Translations under genes and position numbers: made by a program
Notes under the pieces: generated by a model
Seen by the model: the letters and a program-made list of their open reading frames with translations, nothing else
Database searches by the model: none
Told to the model about the DNA's origin: nothing
Origin: DATCBF01 sp964401995
GTDB lineage: Bacteria; Actinomycetota; Thermoleophilia; Solirubrobacterales; 70-9
DNA: 64,000 nt
Assembly (NCBI GenBank): GCA_964401995.1
Contig: CAYOAP010000002.1
Coordinates: 175,128 to 239,127 of the forward strand
Direction: 5' to 3'
Shown: in pieces, positions 56,275-64,000 of the stretch
How positions within the stretch are numbered: position 1 is the stretch's first letter
Layout of the letters: every line of letters begins with the position of its first letter

Positions 56275-56979
56275 ATGAAACGCCTTGCCGCAGTTGCGCG
56301 ACGAAATGTGATCGGCATTACTGCCCTGTTCTTTGCCTTGGCCGGGACGTCGTACGCGGTGACCGCCACGCAGCCGAGCCAGACGATCTACACATGCGTG
56401 ACGCCAAGCGGCGCGATGAGACTGGCCCGGGCGAGCGGTGAGTGCTCTCGCGGCCAGACCGCTGTCTCGCTGCGCGCCAAAGGCAAGCGAGGGCCGCGGG
56501 GCCGGGTGGGGCCAGCAGGGGCCACGGGTCCGACCGGACCTCCCGGTCTGCGGGGCGAAAAAGGAGAACAGGGCCTTCCGGGCGTAACCAACATCACATC
56601 CGGCGCCAAGGATCTACCGCTGACCTCCTCGGCTTCCACGACTCTTTTCTCGGTGAAACTCGCGGCAGGTCAGGCCGCCGGCGGGCTCGTGAAATACACC
56701 ATCGCCGCCACCGACGCCGCTGGTCATATCGCGGTTGAACACGGCACGATCCAGTGGGCCGCCACCCCGAACTCCATCACCTGCTTAGTCCAGACAGATG
56801 ACAAAATCGCGGTTGGAACCGTGGGCTCCTCTTGCTCGCCCGGATTCTTCAGCCCGGGTTCGCAGCCGGGAGCCTCGATCTTCGACAATGTGGTCTTCTC
56901 GCCCTCGGCGCCCCTCGTGACCCACAAAATCTTTTTCTGGATCGAGAACGATTCGCCGTTCCCGATCAGGCTCGAGTAG
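56275..56979 (+). CDS. Secreted protein with short collagen-like segment
   Basis: 234 aa. A signal/anchor (NVIGITALFFALAGTSYAVTA) precedes the same Y-x-C-V-T ... L-x-x-x-x-x-C module as the divergent collagen-like protein (IYTCVTPSGAMRLARASGEC). About ten Gly-x-y triplets follow (GPRGRVGPAGATGPTGPPG). A beta-rich C-terminus with two Cys completes it. The shared module suggests common attachment. It is followed 2 nt later by another exported protein. Confidence 0.8.
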   Translation: MKRLAAVARRNVIGITALFFALAGTSYAVTATQPSQTIYTCVTPSGAMRLARASGECSRGQTAVSLRAKGKRGPRGRVGPAGATGPTGPPGLRGEKGEQGLPGVTNITSGAKDLPLTSSASTTLFSVKLAAGQAAGGLVKYTIAATDAAGHIAVEHGTIQWAATPNSITCLVQTDDKIAVGTVGSSCSPGFFSPGSQPGASIFDNVVFSPSAPLVTHKIFFWIENDSPFPIRLE

Positions 56980-56981
56980 CG

Positions 56982-57602
56982 ATGTCAGAGATGCGGCGGC
57001 CCTGGAATCGGCCAAGCCGCAGAGCATTTGTCGCGGGTGCCGCCGCGGCGATTCTTGCCTGCGTCCTCATCTTCAGAGGCCCGTTTGGGAGAGATGCGGC
57101 GGTTACGCCAAAGGTCGGCAGGGACTCGAACCCGTCCTCTGAGCCGAATCCTGCCGGCGCGCCCTCGCGCCGATCCCGCGCCGACCTTCCTGTTGTCGCT
57201 GGCGCAGGTGTCAGGCTCTCACCGACGGCTTCTGCGGGAGGGTCTGAAGCCGGGACGGCAGTGGTGAAGAAGGCGCATCTCAAAGATGGCGTGGCAGTGC
57301 ACGAGCCCACCGGCGTGGAGGTCGTTCCTGGGGCTTCGAAATTGCCACCAAGCCAGTCGTATGCGTTCACCGGCACGGGCGGCGAGAGCCTCGGATCGAT
57401 TCGTGCACCGACCCGCTCAACCCTGCGCTGGACCCGCGGACAGGCGGGGTCGCGAATCGAGATTTCAAGTAGCGGCGCCCACCCGATTGCGATCGCATCG
57501 ACGGGCGGCCATGGCACGGCGCCGATCGGCGCCGGCACCTATGGCGACGTCACCGTGAGGGCTACGGGACGCTGGACGATCGTGATCGTGCCGACGCACT
57601 GA
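56982..57602 (+). CDS. Membrane-anchored exported protein of unknown function
   Basis: 206 aa. A basic start and one hydrophobic segment (AFVAGAAAAILACVLIF) are followed by a low-complexity linker (GRDSNPSSEPNPAGAPSRRS). The C-terminal 110 residues look like a small beta-sandwich (SYAFTGTGGESLGSIRAP, GSRIEISSSGAHPIAIAS). No motif of known function. It is 2 nt after the collagen-like gene, so it belongs to the same operon. Confidence 0.65.
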   Translation: MSEMRRPWNRPSRRAFVAGAAAAILACVLIFRGPFGRDAAVTPKVGRDSNPSSEPNPAGAPSRRSRADLPVVAGAGVRLSPTASAGGSEAGTAVVKKAHLKDGVAVHEPTGVEVVPGASKLPPSQSYAFTGTGGESLGSIRAPTRSTLRWTRGQAGSRIEISSSGAHPIAIASTGGHGTAPIGAGTYGDVTVRATGRWTIVIVPTH

Positions 57603-57629
57603 CCAGGCTCCTGCCGGGCCGACAGAGGC

Positions 57630-59054
57630 TTAGCTGTGGCGCGCGCGCACGAGGACCCGCGCGCCGCGCGCCGGGATCATCGTCACGTTGCGGTGCAGGG
57701 CGTGCTCGGGGGCCGGATCCTCGGCCTTGAGGTCGAGCCGCCTCGCCATCGCCTCCAGCACCACCCGCATCTCGGCCATCGCCAGGGCGGCGCCGAGGCA
57801 ACGGCGGATGCCGCCGCCGAACGGGATCCACTCGTAGGTGCCGGGCTTGTGGCCGAGCCAGCGCTCGGGGCGGAACTCGAACGGCTGCGGGTAGAGGTCC
57901 TCACGGTGGTGGACGAGGAGGATGCTCATCGTCACCGCTGTGTCGGCCGGGACCGCGTATTCGCCGAGCCGCCAGGGGACCCTGACCCGGCGTCCGATCA
58001 GCGGGATCACCGGCCGCGAGCGCATGCTCTCGAAGATCGTCGCCTCGATTGTCTCCTCGGCGTCAACGCCGGAGCGCGCCGCCTCGCGCAGGCGCTCGTG
58101 GGCCTCGGGGTTGCGGACCAGCCGCTCCCAGGTCCAGGCCAGGGTGTTGGCGGTGGTCTCGTGGCCGGCGAGGACCAGGGTCAGCAGCTCGTCGCGCAGC
58201 TCCTGGTCGCTGAGCGCCTCGCCGTCCTCGGTTCGCGCCTGCAGCAGCAGCGAGAGGATGTCGCGACGCTGCTCAAGGTCGCCTGCCTGCCTGCGCCGGG
58301 CGATCACCGCATAGGTGGGGCGGTCGAGGATCGCCAGCCCGGCTTTCATCAGACCGACCGCCTCGTTGCGGCCAATGTTCATCAGCTCGCCGACCTGGGC
58401 CAGGGGATTGGTCGAGGCGGCGGCGAGGCCCTTGACCGCGCGCCGCATCCCGTGCTCGGGGGTGCCGGGGGCGGGCCGCCCCTCGATCCCGAAGATCCCG
58501 GCCATGATCACGTCGAGGGTGATCGCCTGCATCCGCGAGGCGAGCGCGAAGGGCCGGCCGACGTCCCAGGAGTCGATCTCCTTTTCGGCGGCGTCGCGGA
58601 TCAGCTGCGAGTAGTTCTCGATTGCCTCGCCGTGGAAGGAGGGCAGCAGCAGTTTGCGCTGGCGCATGTGGCGTGGGCCGAGCGCGGTGAGGACCGAGTT
58701 GGGGCCGACGATCGGCCGCAGCGGCGATTCGGCGGTCAGCGACGGGGCCTGCTCGGGTTTGGCGGTGAAGAGCGAGCGCACGTGGTCGGGGTGGCTGGTG
58801 ATGACCGGGGCCTCGAGGATGCCGCGCATGCGGAAGGTCTCGCCGAGCTCGCGCCGGGCCTTGAAGACGAACTCGATCTGGCGCTGGTTGAAGCGCAGCA
58901 TCTGCAGCCGGGGTGGCAATGAGACCACCGGTGGCAGCGGCAGCCGCTCAAGGTCGCCCGGCTCGGCGGGGCCGGCGGGCGAGGGCGGCGCGGCGCCGAC
59001 CAGGCTCTGGTCGAGCTCGTCGCCGGGGGCGGCCGGGTCGGTCACGGTGGCCAT
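57630..59054 (-). CDS. Cytochrome P450
   Basis: About 474 aa. The I-helix AGHETTANTLAWTWERL has the acid/alcohol pair, the K-helix ExxR is in ESMRSRPVIP, and the heme loop is FGGGIRRCLGAALAMAEMRV with the Cys ligand. It resembles the bacterial CYP102/110-like soluble group. The substrate is unknown. The ATG at 59054 has TACCCT 6 nt upstream; a longer frame to 59117 lacks such a signal. The ferredoxin at 20848 is a possible electron donor. Pyruvate kinase is divergent. Confidence 0.95.
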   Translation of the reverse strand: MATVTDPAAPGDELDQSLVGAAPPSPAGPAEPGDLERLPLPPVVSLPPRLQMLRFNQRQIEFVFKARRELGETFRMRGILEAPVITSHPDHVRSLFTAKPEQAPSLTAESPLRPIVGPNSVLTALGPRHMRQRKLLLPSFHGEAIENYSQLIRDAAEKEIDSWDVGRPFALASRMQAITLDVIMAGIFGIEGRPAPGTPEHGMRRAVKGLAAASTNPLAQVGELMNIGRNEAVGLMKAGLAILDRPTYAVIARRRQAGDLEQRRDILSLLLQARTEDGEALSDQELRDELLTLVLAGHETTANTLAWTWERLVRNPEAHERLREAARSGVDAEETIEATIFESMRSRPVIPLIGRRVRVPWRLGEYAVPADTAVTMSILLVHHREDLYPQPFEFRPERWLGHKPGTYEWIPFGGGIRRCLGAALAMAEMRVVLEAMARRLDLKAEDPAPEHALHRNVTMIPARGARVLVRARHS

Positions 59055-59060
59055 CTGCCC

Positions 59061-59066
59061 AGGGTA
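59061..59066 (-). promoter_or_regulatory. Putative -10 hexamer (TACCCT) of the P450 gene
   Basis: On the minus strand TACCCT ends 6 nt before the ATG at 59054. It decides the choice of start and fits leaderless initiation. Confidence 0.4.
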
Positions 59067-59118
59067 CTGATGCATTGTTTGGTGTTGATGTAGCTCTTGG
59101 GCGCGGGGCGCGACCATC

Positions 59119-59124
59119 TACAGT
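59119..59124 (+). promoter_or_regulatory. Putative -10 hexamer (TACAGT) of pyruvate kinase
   Basis: TACAGT ends 7 nt before the GTG at 59132. No Shine-Dalgarno is seen. The spacing fits a leaderless transcript. Confidence 0.45.
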
Positions 59125-59131
59125 CATACGC

Positions 59132-60580
59132 GTGAATTCCGCGCCCACACCACGCTCGTCAGGACGGCAGGGCAGGCGGACCAAGATCATCGCCACGGTC
59201 GGCCCCGCGAGCTGGAGCCCGGAGATCCTCGAGCGGCTGATCGACGCCGGCGCCGACGTCCTCCGCCTCAACTTCTCCCACGCCGATCGTGAGCGCCACG
59301 CGGGCACGATCGAGGCGATCCGGACCGCCGCCGAGCGGGTCGGGCGCGAGGTCGCGATCCTCGGCGACTTGCCCGGGCCGAAGCTGCGGATCGGCGAGCT
59401 GCGCGGCGACTTCGCTGAGCTGGAGACGGGCATGCACGTGAAGCTGACGCCGCGCGAGATGGAAGGCGACAGCGAGACGATCCCGGTCTCCTGGCCGGGC
59501 GTCACCTCCCTGCGCGAGGACGAGACCGTCTACCTCGCCGACGGGGCGATCCGCCTGCGCGTCTGCGAGCCCGAGGAAGAGGGGGTCGAGTGCGAGATCG
59601 AGGTCGGCGGCACCCTCTCCTCGCATAAGGGGATGAACATCCCCGGGGCCACGGTCGGCCAGGTCACGGCCGACGCCGACCTCGCCTGGGTCGAGTTCGC
59701 TGTGCAGCAGGGCATCGACCTGCTGGCGATCTCCTTCGTCGCCACCGCTGACGACCTGACGCCGGTCGCCGAGAAGCTGCGCGAGCTCGGCTCCGACATC
59801 CCCCTGATCGCCAAGATTGAGAAGCCGCAGGCGGCCGAGAACCACGAGGAGATCATCCGCCTCGCGACCGGCGGGATCATGGTCGCCCGCGGCGACCTCG
59901 GGATCGAGCTGCCGCTGGCCCAGGTGCCGGTCGTCCAGAAGCGGCTGATCCGCGCCGCCGGCAAGGCCTCGAAGCCGGCGATCACCGCGACCCAGATGCT
60001 GGCCTCGATGGTGACCGCGCGGCGGCCGACCCGGGCCGAGGTGACCGACGTCGCCAACGCGATCTACGACGGCACCGACGCGATCATGCTTTCCGAGGAG
60101 ACGGCGGTCGGCCAGTTCCCGGTCGAAGCGGTGCGGATCATGGACGAGATCGCGCGCGCGACCGAGCCCGACCTGCGCTACGGCGAGTGGCTGTTCACGC
60201 GGACCGAGCAGGCGACCCAGGACGTCGCCGACTCGGTCGCGCAGAGCGCCGTCGGCGCGGTCTATCGGCTGGGGCTGGCGGCGATGGTGGTGCCGACCCA
60301 CAGCGGCCGCACCGCCCGCCTGGTCTCCGCCCACCGTCCCAACGTGCCGGTGCTGGCGGTCTCGCCGCGGATCGAGACCGTGCGCCGCCTCGGCCTCTTG
60401 TTCGGGGTGACGGCGGTGCTGAGCGACCATGAAACTGAGATCCGCGGCCTGCTCGACGACTGCGCGGAGTTGGCGGCGCGGCATGGGATCGCCAAGTCGG
60501 GCGACCTGATCGCGATCACGGCCGGGTTGCCGGAGCAGGAACTGGGCACCAACTTGTTCGAGGTGCACCGCGTGCCCTGA
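59132..60580 (+). CDS. pyk: Pyruvate kinase
   Basis: 482 aa. RRTKIIATVGPASWSPEILE, VLRLNFSHAD, ILGDLPGPKLRIGEL, PLIAKIEKPQAAENHEEII (with the active Lys), GGIMVARGDLGIELPL and TRAEVTDVANAIYDGTDAIMLSEETAVG are the classic motifs. The C-terminal domain follows (VPTHSGRTARLVSAHRP). It makes pyruvate and ATP from phosphoenolpyruvate in glycolysis. The GTG start was chosen for TACAGT upstream and for the N-terminus. An earlier in-frame extension overlaps the P450 gene. Confidence 0.97.
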   Translation: MNSAPTPRSSGRQGRRTKIIATVGPASWSPEILERLIDAGADVLRLNFSHADRERHAGTIEAIRTAAERVGREVAILGDLPGPKLRIGELRGDFAELETGMHVKLTPREMEGDSETIPVSWPGVTSLREDETVYLADGAIRLRVCEPEEEGVECEIEVGGTLSSHKGMNIPGATVGQVTADADLAWVEFAVQQGIDLLAISFVATADDLTPVAEKLRELGSDIPLIAKIEKPQAAENHEEIIRLATGGIMVARGDLGIELPLAQVPVVQKRLIRAAGKASKPAITATQMLASMVTARRPTRAEVTDVANAIYDGTDAIMLSEETAVGQFPVEAVRIMDEIARATEPDLRYGEWLFTRTEQATQDVADSVAQSAVGAVYRLGLAAMVVPTHSGRTARLVSAHRPNVPVLAVSPRIETVRRLGLLFGVTAVLSDHETEIRGLLDDCAELAARHGIAKSGDLIAITAGLPEQELGTNLFEVHRVP

Positions 60581-60691
60581 GGCGCCCCGGATACCGGCGC
60601 GCTACGGCGTCGTCGGTCGCCGAAAGGCAACCAGCCTTCCGGCTTCCTTCTCCTTGTATCGCTTGGTCCCGGAACGCCTCAGGGCACGCGG
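60568..60691. repeat. Long-range 17-bp inverted repeat after pyruvate kinase
   Basis: CCGCGTGCCCTGAGGCG at 60568-60584 is matched exactly by its reverse complement at 60675-60691. The left arm holds the last pyk codons and its stop. The 90-nt loop includes a small hairpin (AAGGC with GCCTT). It could form a large structured 3' end or be the remains of an inverted duplication. Confidence 0.85.
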
Positions 60692-60718
60692 GGTGCTTGC
60701 GTATATCGTCACGTCACC

Positions 60719-61768
60719 GTGCGGGCGCTGACGCTTACCGAGGAGGGGCAGGTCGACTGGCGCGACGCGCCGGAGCCGGTGCTCGGCGGGCCGAAGGAGG
60801 CGATCGTGCGGCCGCTGACCGTGGCGCTCTGCGACCTCGACGCGCCGATCATCAGCGGGGCGACGCCGGTGCCGAGGCCGGTGGCGATCGGCCACGAGGG
60901 CATCGCCGAAGTGGTTGAGGTCGGCGAGGCGGTCGGCTCGGTCTCCGCCGGCGACCGCGTTGTCGTCCCCTTCCAGATCTCCTGTGGCGAGTGCGAGCGC
61001 TGCCGGGCCGGGCTGACCGGCGACTGCGGCAGCGTCAGGCCGGGCTCGATGTATGGCTTCGGGGCGTTCGGCGGCGACTGGGGCGGGCTGCTCTCCGACC
61101 TCGTCCGGGTCCCGTATGCCGACGCGATGCTGGTGCCGCTGCCGGCCGGGATCGACCCGGTGGCGGCGGCGAGCGTCAGCGACAACCTGCCCGACGGGCG
61201 GCGCACCGTCGCCGGCCCGCTGGAGGAGATGCCGGGCGCCGACGTCCTCATCGTCGGCGGCGGCGGGCCCAGCATCGGGCTCTACGCGGTCGACTTCGCC
61301 CGGGCGCTGGGCGCCGGCAGCGTCACCTACGTCGACACCGACCCGGGGCGGCTGGCGGTCGCGGCCGAGCTGGGGGCGAAGACGATCGAGGGGCCGCCGG
61401 CCGAACGCTACGAGCGGCGCCTGATCACGGTCGACGCCAGCGGCAGCCACGATGGTCTTCACGCCGCCCTGCGCTCGACCGAGCGCGGCGGCACCTGCAC
61501 CAGCATCGGGATCTACTTCGAGGCGACGACGCCGGTGCCGCTGCTGGAGATGTACACGACCGGAGTGCGGTTCGTGACCGGGCGGCCGGCGGCGCGCGGC
61601 GCGATCCCGAAGATCCTCGAGATGGTGGCGGCCGGGCAGGTGCGGCCGGAGCTGGTGACCAGCAGCGTCGCCGGCTGGGAGGAGGCGCCGGAGGCGGTGC
61701 TCGAGCCGCATCGCAAGCTGGTGATCGAGCGCATTTCAGACAACGACAAGGAGGGAGAGGGGCAGTGA
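60719..61768 (+). CDS. Zinc-type medium-chain alcohol dehydrogenase
   Basis: 349 aa from a GTG. CDLDAPIISG and GHEGIAEVVEVGEAV are the catalytic-zinc region. CGECERCRAGLTGDC is the structural-zinc loop (four Cys). VLIVGGGGPSIGLYAVDFAR is the NAD(P)-binding loop. The first metal ligand is the unusual CDLD. The substrate is unknown, perhaps an alcohol or sugar alcohol. A TATCGT hexamer lies 9 nt upstream. It overlaps the thioesterase gene by 4 nt, so they form an operon. Confidence 0.93.
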   Translation: MRALTLTEEGQVDWRDAPEPVLGGPKEAIVRPLTVALCDLDAPIISGATPVPRPVAIGHEGIAEVVEVGEAVGSVSAGDRVVVPFQISCGECERCRAGLTGDCGSVRPGSMYGFGAFGGDWGGLLSDLVRVPYADAMLVPLPAGIDPVAAASVSDNLPDGRRTVAGPLEEMPGADVLIVGGGGPSIGLYAVDFARALGAGSVTYVDTDPGRLAVAAELGAKTIEGPPAERYERRLITVDASGSHDGLHAALRSTERGGTCTSIGIYFEATTPVPLLEMYTTGVRFVTGRPAARGAIPKILEMVAAGQVRPELVTSSVAGWEEAPEAVLEPHRKLVIERISDNDKEGEGQ

Positions 61769-62226
61769 CCGACTTTGACGCAATCGCAGAGGGGATGACC
61801 CAGGCGGTCCCGTTCGCGGGGCACCTTGGGCTGGAGATCACGAGCGTGGGGGAGGGCGAGGCGACCGTCCGCCTGCCCGAGCGCCCGGAGCTGACCAACC
61901 ACGTTGGCTCCCAGCACGCCGGCGCCCTCTTCACCCTGGCTGAGACCGCCTCGGGGGCCGCCTTTGTCGGCGCTTTCGCCGAGCGCATGGGCGAGGTCAC
62001 GCCGCTCGCCCGCCAGGCCGAGATCAGCTACGAAAAAATCGCCAAGGGGCCGATCGACGCCAGCGCCAAGCTCGGCGTCGCCAAAGACGAGGCGCTCGCC
62101 ACCCTCGACGCCGACGGCAAGGTCGTGTTCCCCTGCGAGGTGACGATGGCCGACGGGTCCGGCCTCCAGGTCGCCAAAGCCACGGTCCAGTGGCATGTCC
62201 GCCTCAACAAGCCGGCCGCCGCCTGA
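61765..62226 (+). CDS. Hotdog-fold thioesterase (PaaI/DUF4442-like)
   Basis: 153 aa from a GTG overlapping the previous stop (GTGA). VPFAGHLGLEITSVGEGEAT, LTNHVGSQHAGALFTLAETAS and ISYEKIAKGPIDASAKLG fit the hotdog fold, with the H-A-G-A-L-F-T-L-A-E segment near the active site. It would hydrolyse an acyl-CoA. The upstream in-frame extension inside the dehydrogenase gene is spurious. Confidence 0.9.
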   Translation: MTDFDAIAEGMTQAVPFAGHLGLEITSVGEGEATVRLPERPELTNHVGSQHAGALFTLAETASGAAFVGAFAERMGEVTPLARQAEISYEKIAKGPIDASAKLGVAKDEALATLDADGKVVFPCEVTMADGSGLQVAKATVQWHVRLNKPAAA

Positions 62227-62254
62227 CCGGGGCGCCGGACCGCCCGGCCTCGCC

Positions 62255-62725
62255 ATGAGCAGACGCCACCACGTCAACCACGCGAGCCGCGAGGCGATCG
62301 CGGTCGCCCGCGGCTCGACCGCGACCCACTCCCACCTGCGGCGGCGGATCCTGACGATCACCCTCGTCACCCTCTTCTTCGCCGTCGTCTGCACCCTGAT
62401 CGTCTACATCGCCGAGCGCCACGCCCACGGCACCCAGATCCACAGTCTCTTCGACGCCTTCCTCTTCTCGACTTCGCAGCTGCTCACCGCCTCCTCCGTG
62501 GCCAACCCGACCACCGAGCAGGGCAAGGTGCTCGAGCTCTTCTTCGACATCTACGCGATCACCGTAGTAGCGACCCTCGCCGGCTCCTTCGGCGCCTTCT
62601 TCCACCAGCGCAGCAAGGAGCTGGACCGGGAGAAGGACAAGCTGATCGCCAGGGCAGAGGCGGAGGCCAACGAGCTGCGAGAGCGGCTCAGCCCTCGCCA
62701 CCAGCCAGATCGCCCAATCCCCTAG
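62255..62725 (+). CDS. 2TM potassium-channel-like protein with atypical pore loop
   Basis: 156 aa. A basic N-terminus, one helix (ILTITLVTLFFAVVCTLIVYIAE), a re-entrant-like loop (SLFDAFLFSTSQLLTASSVAN) and a second helix (LELFFDIYAITVVATLAGSFGAFF) end in a charged coiled coil (RSKELDREKDKLIARAEAEA). This is the KcsA-like two-helix layout, but the usual T-V-G-Y-G filter is replaced by L-T-A-S-S-V-A-N-P. It may be a non-selective or regulatory member. It starts 28 nt after the thioesterase. Confidence 0.7.
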   Translation: MSRRHHVNHASREAIAVARGSTATHSHLRRRILTITLVTLFFAVVCTLIVYIAERHAHGTQIHSLFDAFLFSTSQLLTASSVANPTTEQGKVLELFFDIYAITVVATLAGSFGAFFHQRSKELDREKDKLIARAEAEANELRERLSPRHQPDRPIP

Positions 62726-62756
62726 GATCGGCGCCTGGCCTAGAATCCGGCCCCCT

Positions 62757-62830
62757 GCGCCCGTAGCTCAGTTGGATAGAGCGTCGGTCTACGAAACCGA
62801 AGGTCACTGGTTCGAATCCAGTCGGGCGCG
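62757..62830 (+). tRNA. tRNA-Arg (anticodon ACG)
   Basis: 74 nt. GCGCCCG pairs with CGGGCGC, the D-arm is GCTCAGTTGGATAGAGC, the anticodon arm CGGTCTACGAAACCG has ACG, and the T-loop is GGTTCGAATCC. The A34 would be edited to inosine to read CGU/CGC/CGA. An IS element lies 109 nt downstream. Confidence 0.96.
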
Positions 62831-62939
62831 TTCCATGCGGCTTGCTAATAGGGCAAAGTGGGCGACCCGATTGAAAAGGGATTTGCGCTAGGAATCGCGA
62901 CGTTTCGCCACGCGGGACCGCACTGGTGGGTGCGATGGC

Positions 62940-64000
62940 TAGCTGTAGTTACCCACCACGTTGTTCCAACTCGGCGAGCCGAGCTGCAGGCGGCCTGTGG
63001 CCGAGGGAGCCGTGTCGTCTCCTGAAGTTGTAGTGATCGAGCCAGCCGGGCAGCGCTGCGGTGCGCTCGGCCGAGGAGCCATAGATGGCTCCGTAAGCCC
63101 AGCGGTTGGTGAGCGTCTGGATGAAGCGCTCAGCCTTGCCGTTGGTGCGGGGCCGGTAGGGCCGGGTGAAGAGGTGGCGCATCCCGAGTTCCGCGCAGGC
63201 CTCGGCGTGGACTGCAGAGCGATAACAGGCGCCGTTGTCTGAGAGCACCCGCTCCACCTGGATCCCCATCCCCCTGAACCAGGAAGCGGCACGACGCAGG
63301 AACCCGCGGCGGTGGCGCCCTTCTCGTCGGGCAGGACCTCCACGTAAGCCAGGCGGGTGGCGTCATCGACGCAGACATGGACGAACTCCCAGCCGGTGAC
63401 TCCCCGGCCGTGGTTGCCGCCGCGCTTGAACTGGCTCTTGCGATGCCCGGTGATCCGGCGCCCGGCGCCTTTGGCGCTGATCCGCCCCAGCTTCTTGACG
63501 TCGACGTGGATCAGCTCGCCGGGGCGCTTTCGCTCATAGCGGTTGGGCGGCTCGGGAGGCTCCAGGCGGCTGCGCTTGCCCAGGCCAATCCGCGCCAGCC
63601 ACCTGGAGACGGTCGAGAGCGCCATGCCGAGGACCTCGGCGATCTCCGCCGCTGTCATCCGCAGCCGCCGCAGCGCCTCGATCGCCTGCAGGCGATCGGC
63701 CGGGAGACGCGATGGCACTCGCTTGGGGGCCGAGCTGCGGTCCAATAGGCCAGCCTCTCCCTCGGCCCGCCAGCGGGCAAGCCACTTGCGGGCGCTGCGC
63801 TCGCTGATGCCGGCAGCCTCGGCCGCCGCCATCAGCGGCCAGTTCTCCTCTTCGATGCGCTTGGCCAGCAGCCTGCGGCTGTTCGGGCAGGTGCGGGCGT
63901 TAGCGTGGATCTTCATCCGGTGTCCTCCTTGATCTGGGTGGCTCGCACCCCCAGCCTTCAAGGAGGCCCGGATGAACAACGTTGTGAGGAACTACAGCTA
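62940..64000 (-). mobile_element. IS481-like insertion sequence, about 1061 bp
   Basis: The ends are inverted repeats of 27 nt that match at 24 positions. Both start TAGCTGTAGTT; the left is at 62940-62966 and the right at 63974-64000. The interior codes for one transposase on the minus strand. The right end falls on the last base of the window, so the target duplication cannot be checked and outer bases may be missing. Confidence 0.9.
62949..63916 (-). pseudogene. IS481-family transposase, frameshifted
   Basis: The ATG at 63916 has AAGGAGGA upstream. The first part has a helix-turn-helix domain (LMAAAEAAGISERSARKWLARWR, MTAAEIAEVLGMALSTVSRWLARIGL) and the start of the DDE core (PGELIHVDVKKLGRI, CVDDATRLAYVEVLPDEKG). 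Near 63303 the frame shifts. The rest, in another frame (VERVLSDNGACYRS, FTRPYRPRTNGKAERFIQTL, DHYNFRRRHGSLGHRPP), holds the second D and the E. A missing base at GCGGGTTCC explains it. IS481 elements usually carry one intact ORF, so this copy is probably inactive unless the shift is an error or programmed. Confidence 0.88.

Overview
The window is a GC-rich chromosomal segment, about 70% GC by eye. Coding regions have strongly GC-biased third codon positions, GTG and TTG starts are common, and many starts look leaderless, with a TAnnnT hexamer 6-9 nt before the start codon. Together with a groES-groEL operon under a CIRCE operator, a 1500-aa Lhr helicase, a 7Fe ferredoxin, and many secreted RTX-like, collagen-like and Ig-like proteins, this suggests an actinobacterium, probably of the Thermoleophilia (Solirubrobacterales-like). 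The lineage is an inference from gene content only.

Layout. 1-3714 (minus): a surface-polysaccharide operon with an O-antigen-ligase-like protein, an initiating sugar-phosphate transferase and a family 2 glycosyltransferase cut by the window edge. 3702-5427: a small anchored secreted protein and a secreted glycoside hydrolase. 5506-10735: Lhr helicase and a Crp/Fnr regulator. 10745-14477 (minus): two tandem paralogous RTX-repeat secreted proteins. 14546-17523: an ASCH-like protein, an SRPBCC protein and groES-groEL. 17703-18722: an AbiEi/DUF559-type nuclease-like gene bracketed by two copies of a 53-bp palindrome; a third copy is at 5432. 18723-21120: a GH26-like hydrolase, an NAD(P)-binding epimerase-like protein and ferredoxin. 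21207-24143: an accessory island with a broken CHAP-like gene end, an AT-rich junction, a membrane protein and two all-helical proteins resembling alpha-pore-forming toxins. 24184-28691: a TauE/SafE permease with an apparent CTG start, a 39-codon upstream ORF, an Mrp ATPase and a large secreted Ig-like protein.

29592-35971 is a phosphate-acquisition operon: pstSCAB followed by a lipoprotein, two zinc-ribbon proteins and a secreted phosphoesterase, mostly with overlapping start and stop codons. Next come a cyclophilin, an FMN-dependent 2-hydroxy-acid oxidase and a K+ channel. 38553-47895 is a coherent surface cluster: a 1960-aa protein with seven tandem Ig-like repeats plus cadherin-like and beta-helix regions, three consecutive tail-collar (microcystin-dependent-protein-like) genes, a GNAT acetyltransferase, two DUF6916-like proteins and a small winged-helix regulator. 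This cluster, the palindrome-bracketed nuclease and the pore-toxin-like pair are the best candidates for undescribed systems.

48001-62725 holds an ice-binding-like (DUF3494) protein, an L,D-transpeptidase, a PAP2 phosphatase, CutA, an MFS transporter, an arabinonolactone-oxidase-like protein, a PLP fold-III enzyme, collagen-like proteins, a P450, pyruvate kinase, an alcohol dehydrogenase, a thioesterase and an atypical 2TM channel. Two tRNA-Ser and one tRNA-Arg genes are present. The window ends in an IS481-like element with 27-bp inverted ends and a frameshifted transposase.
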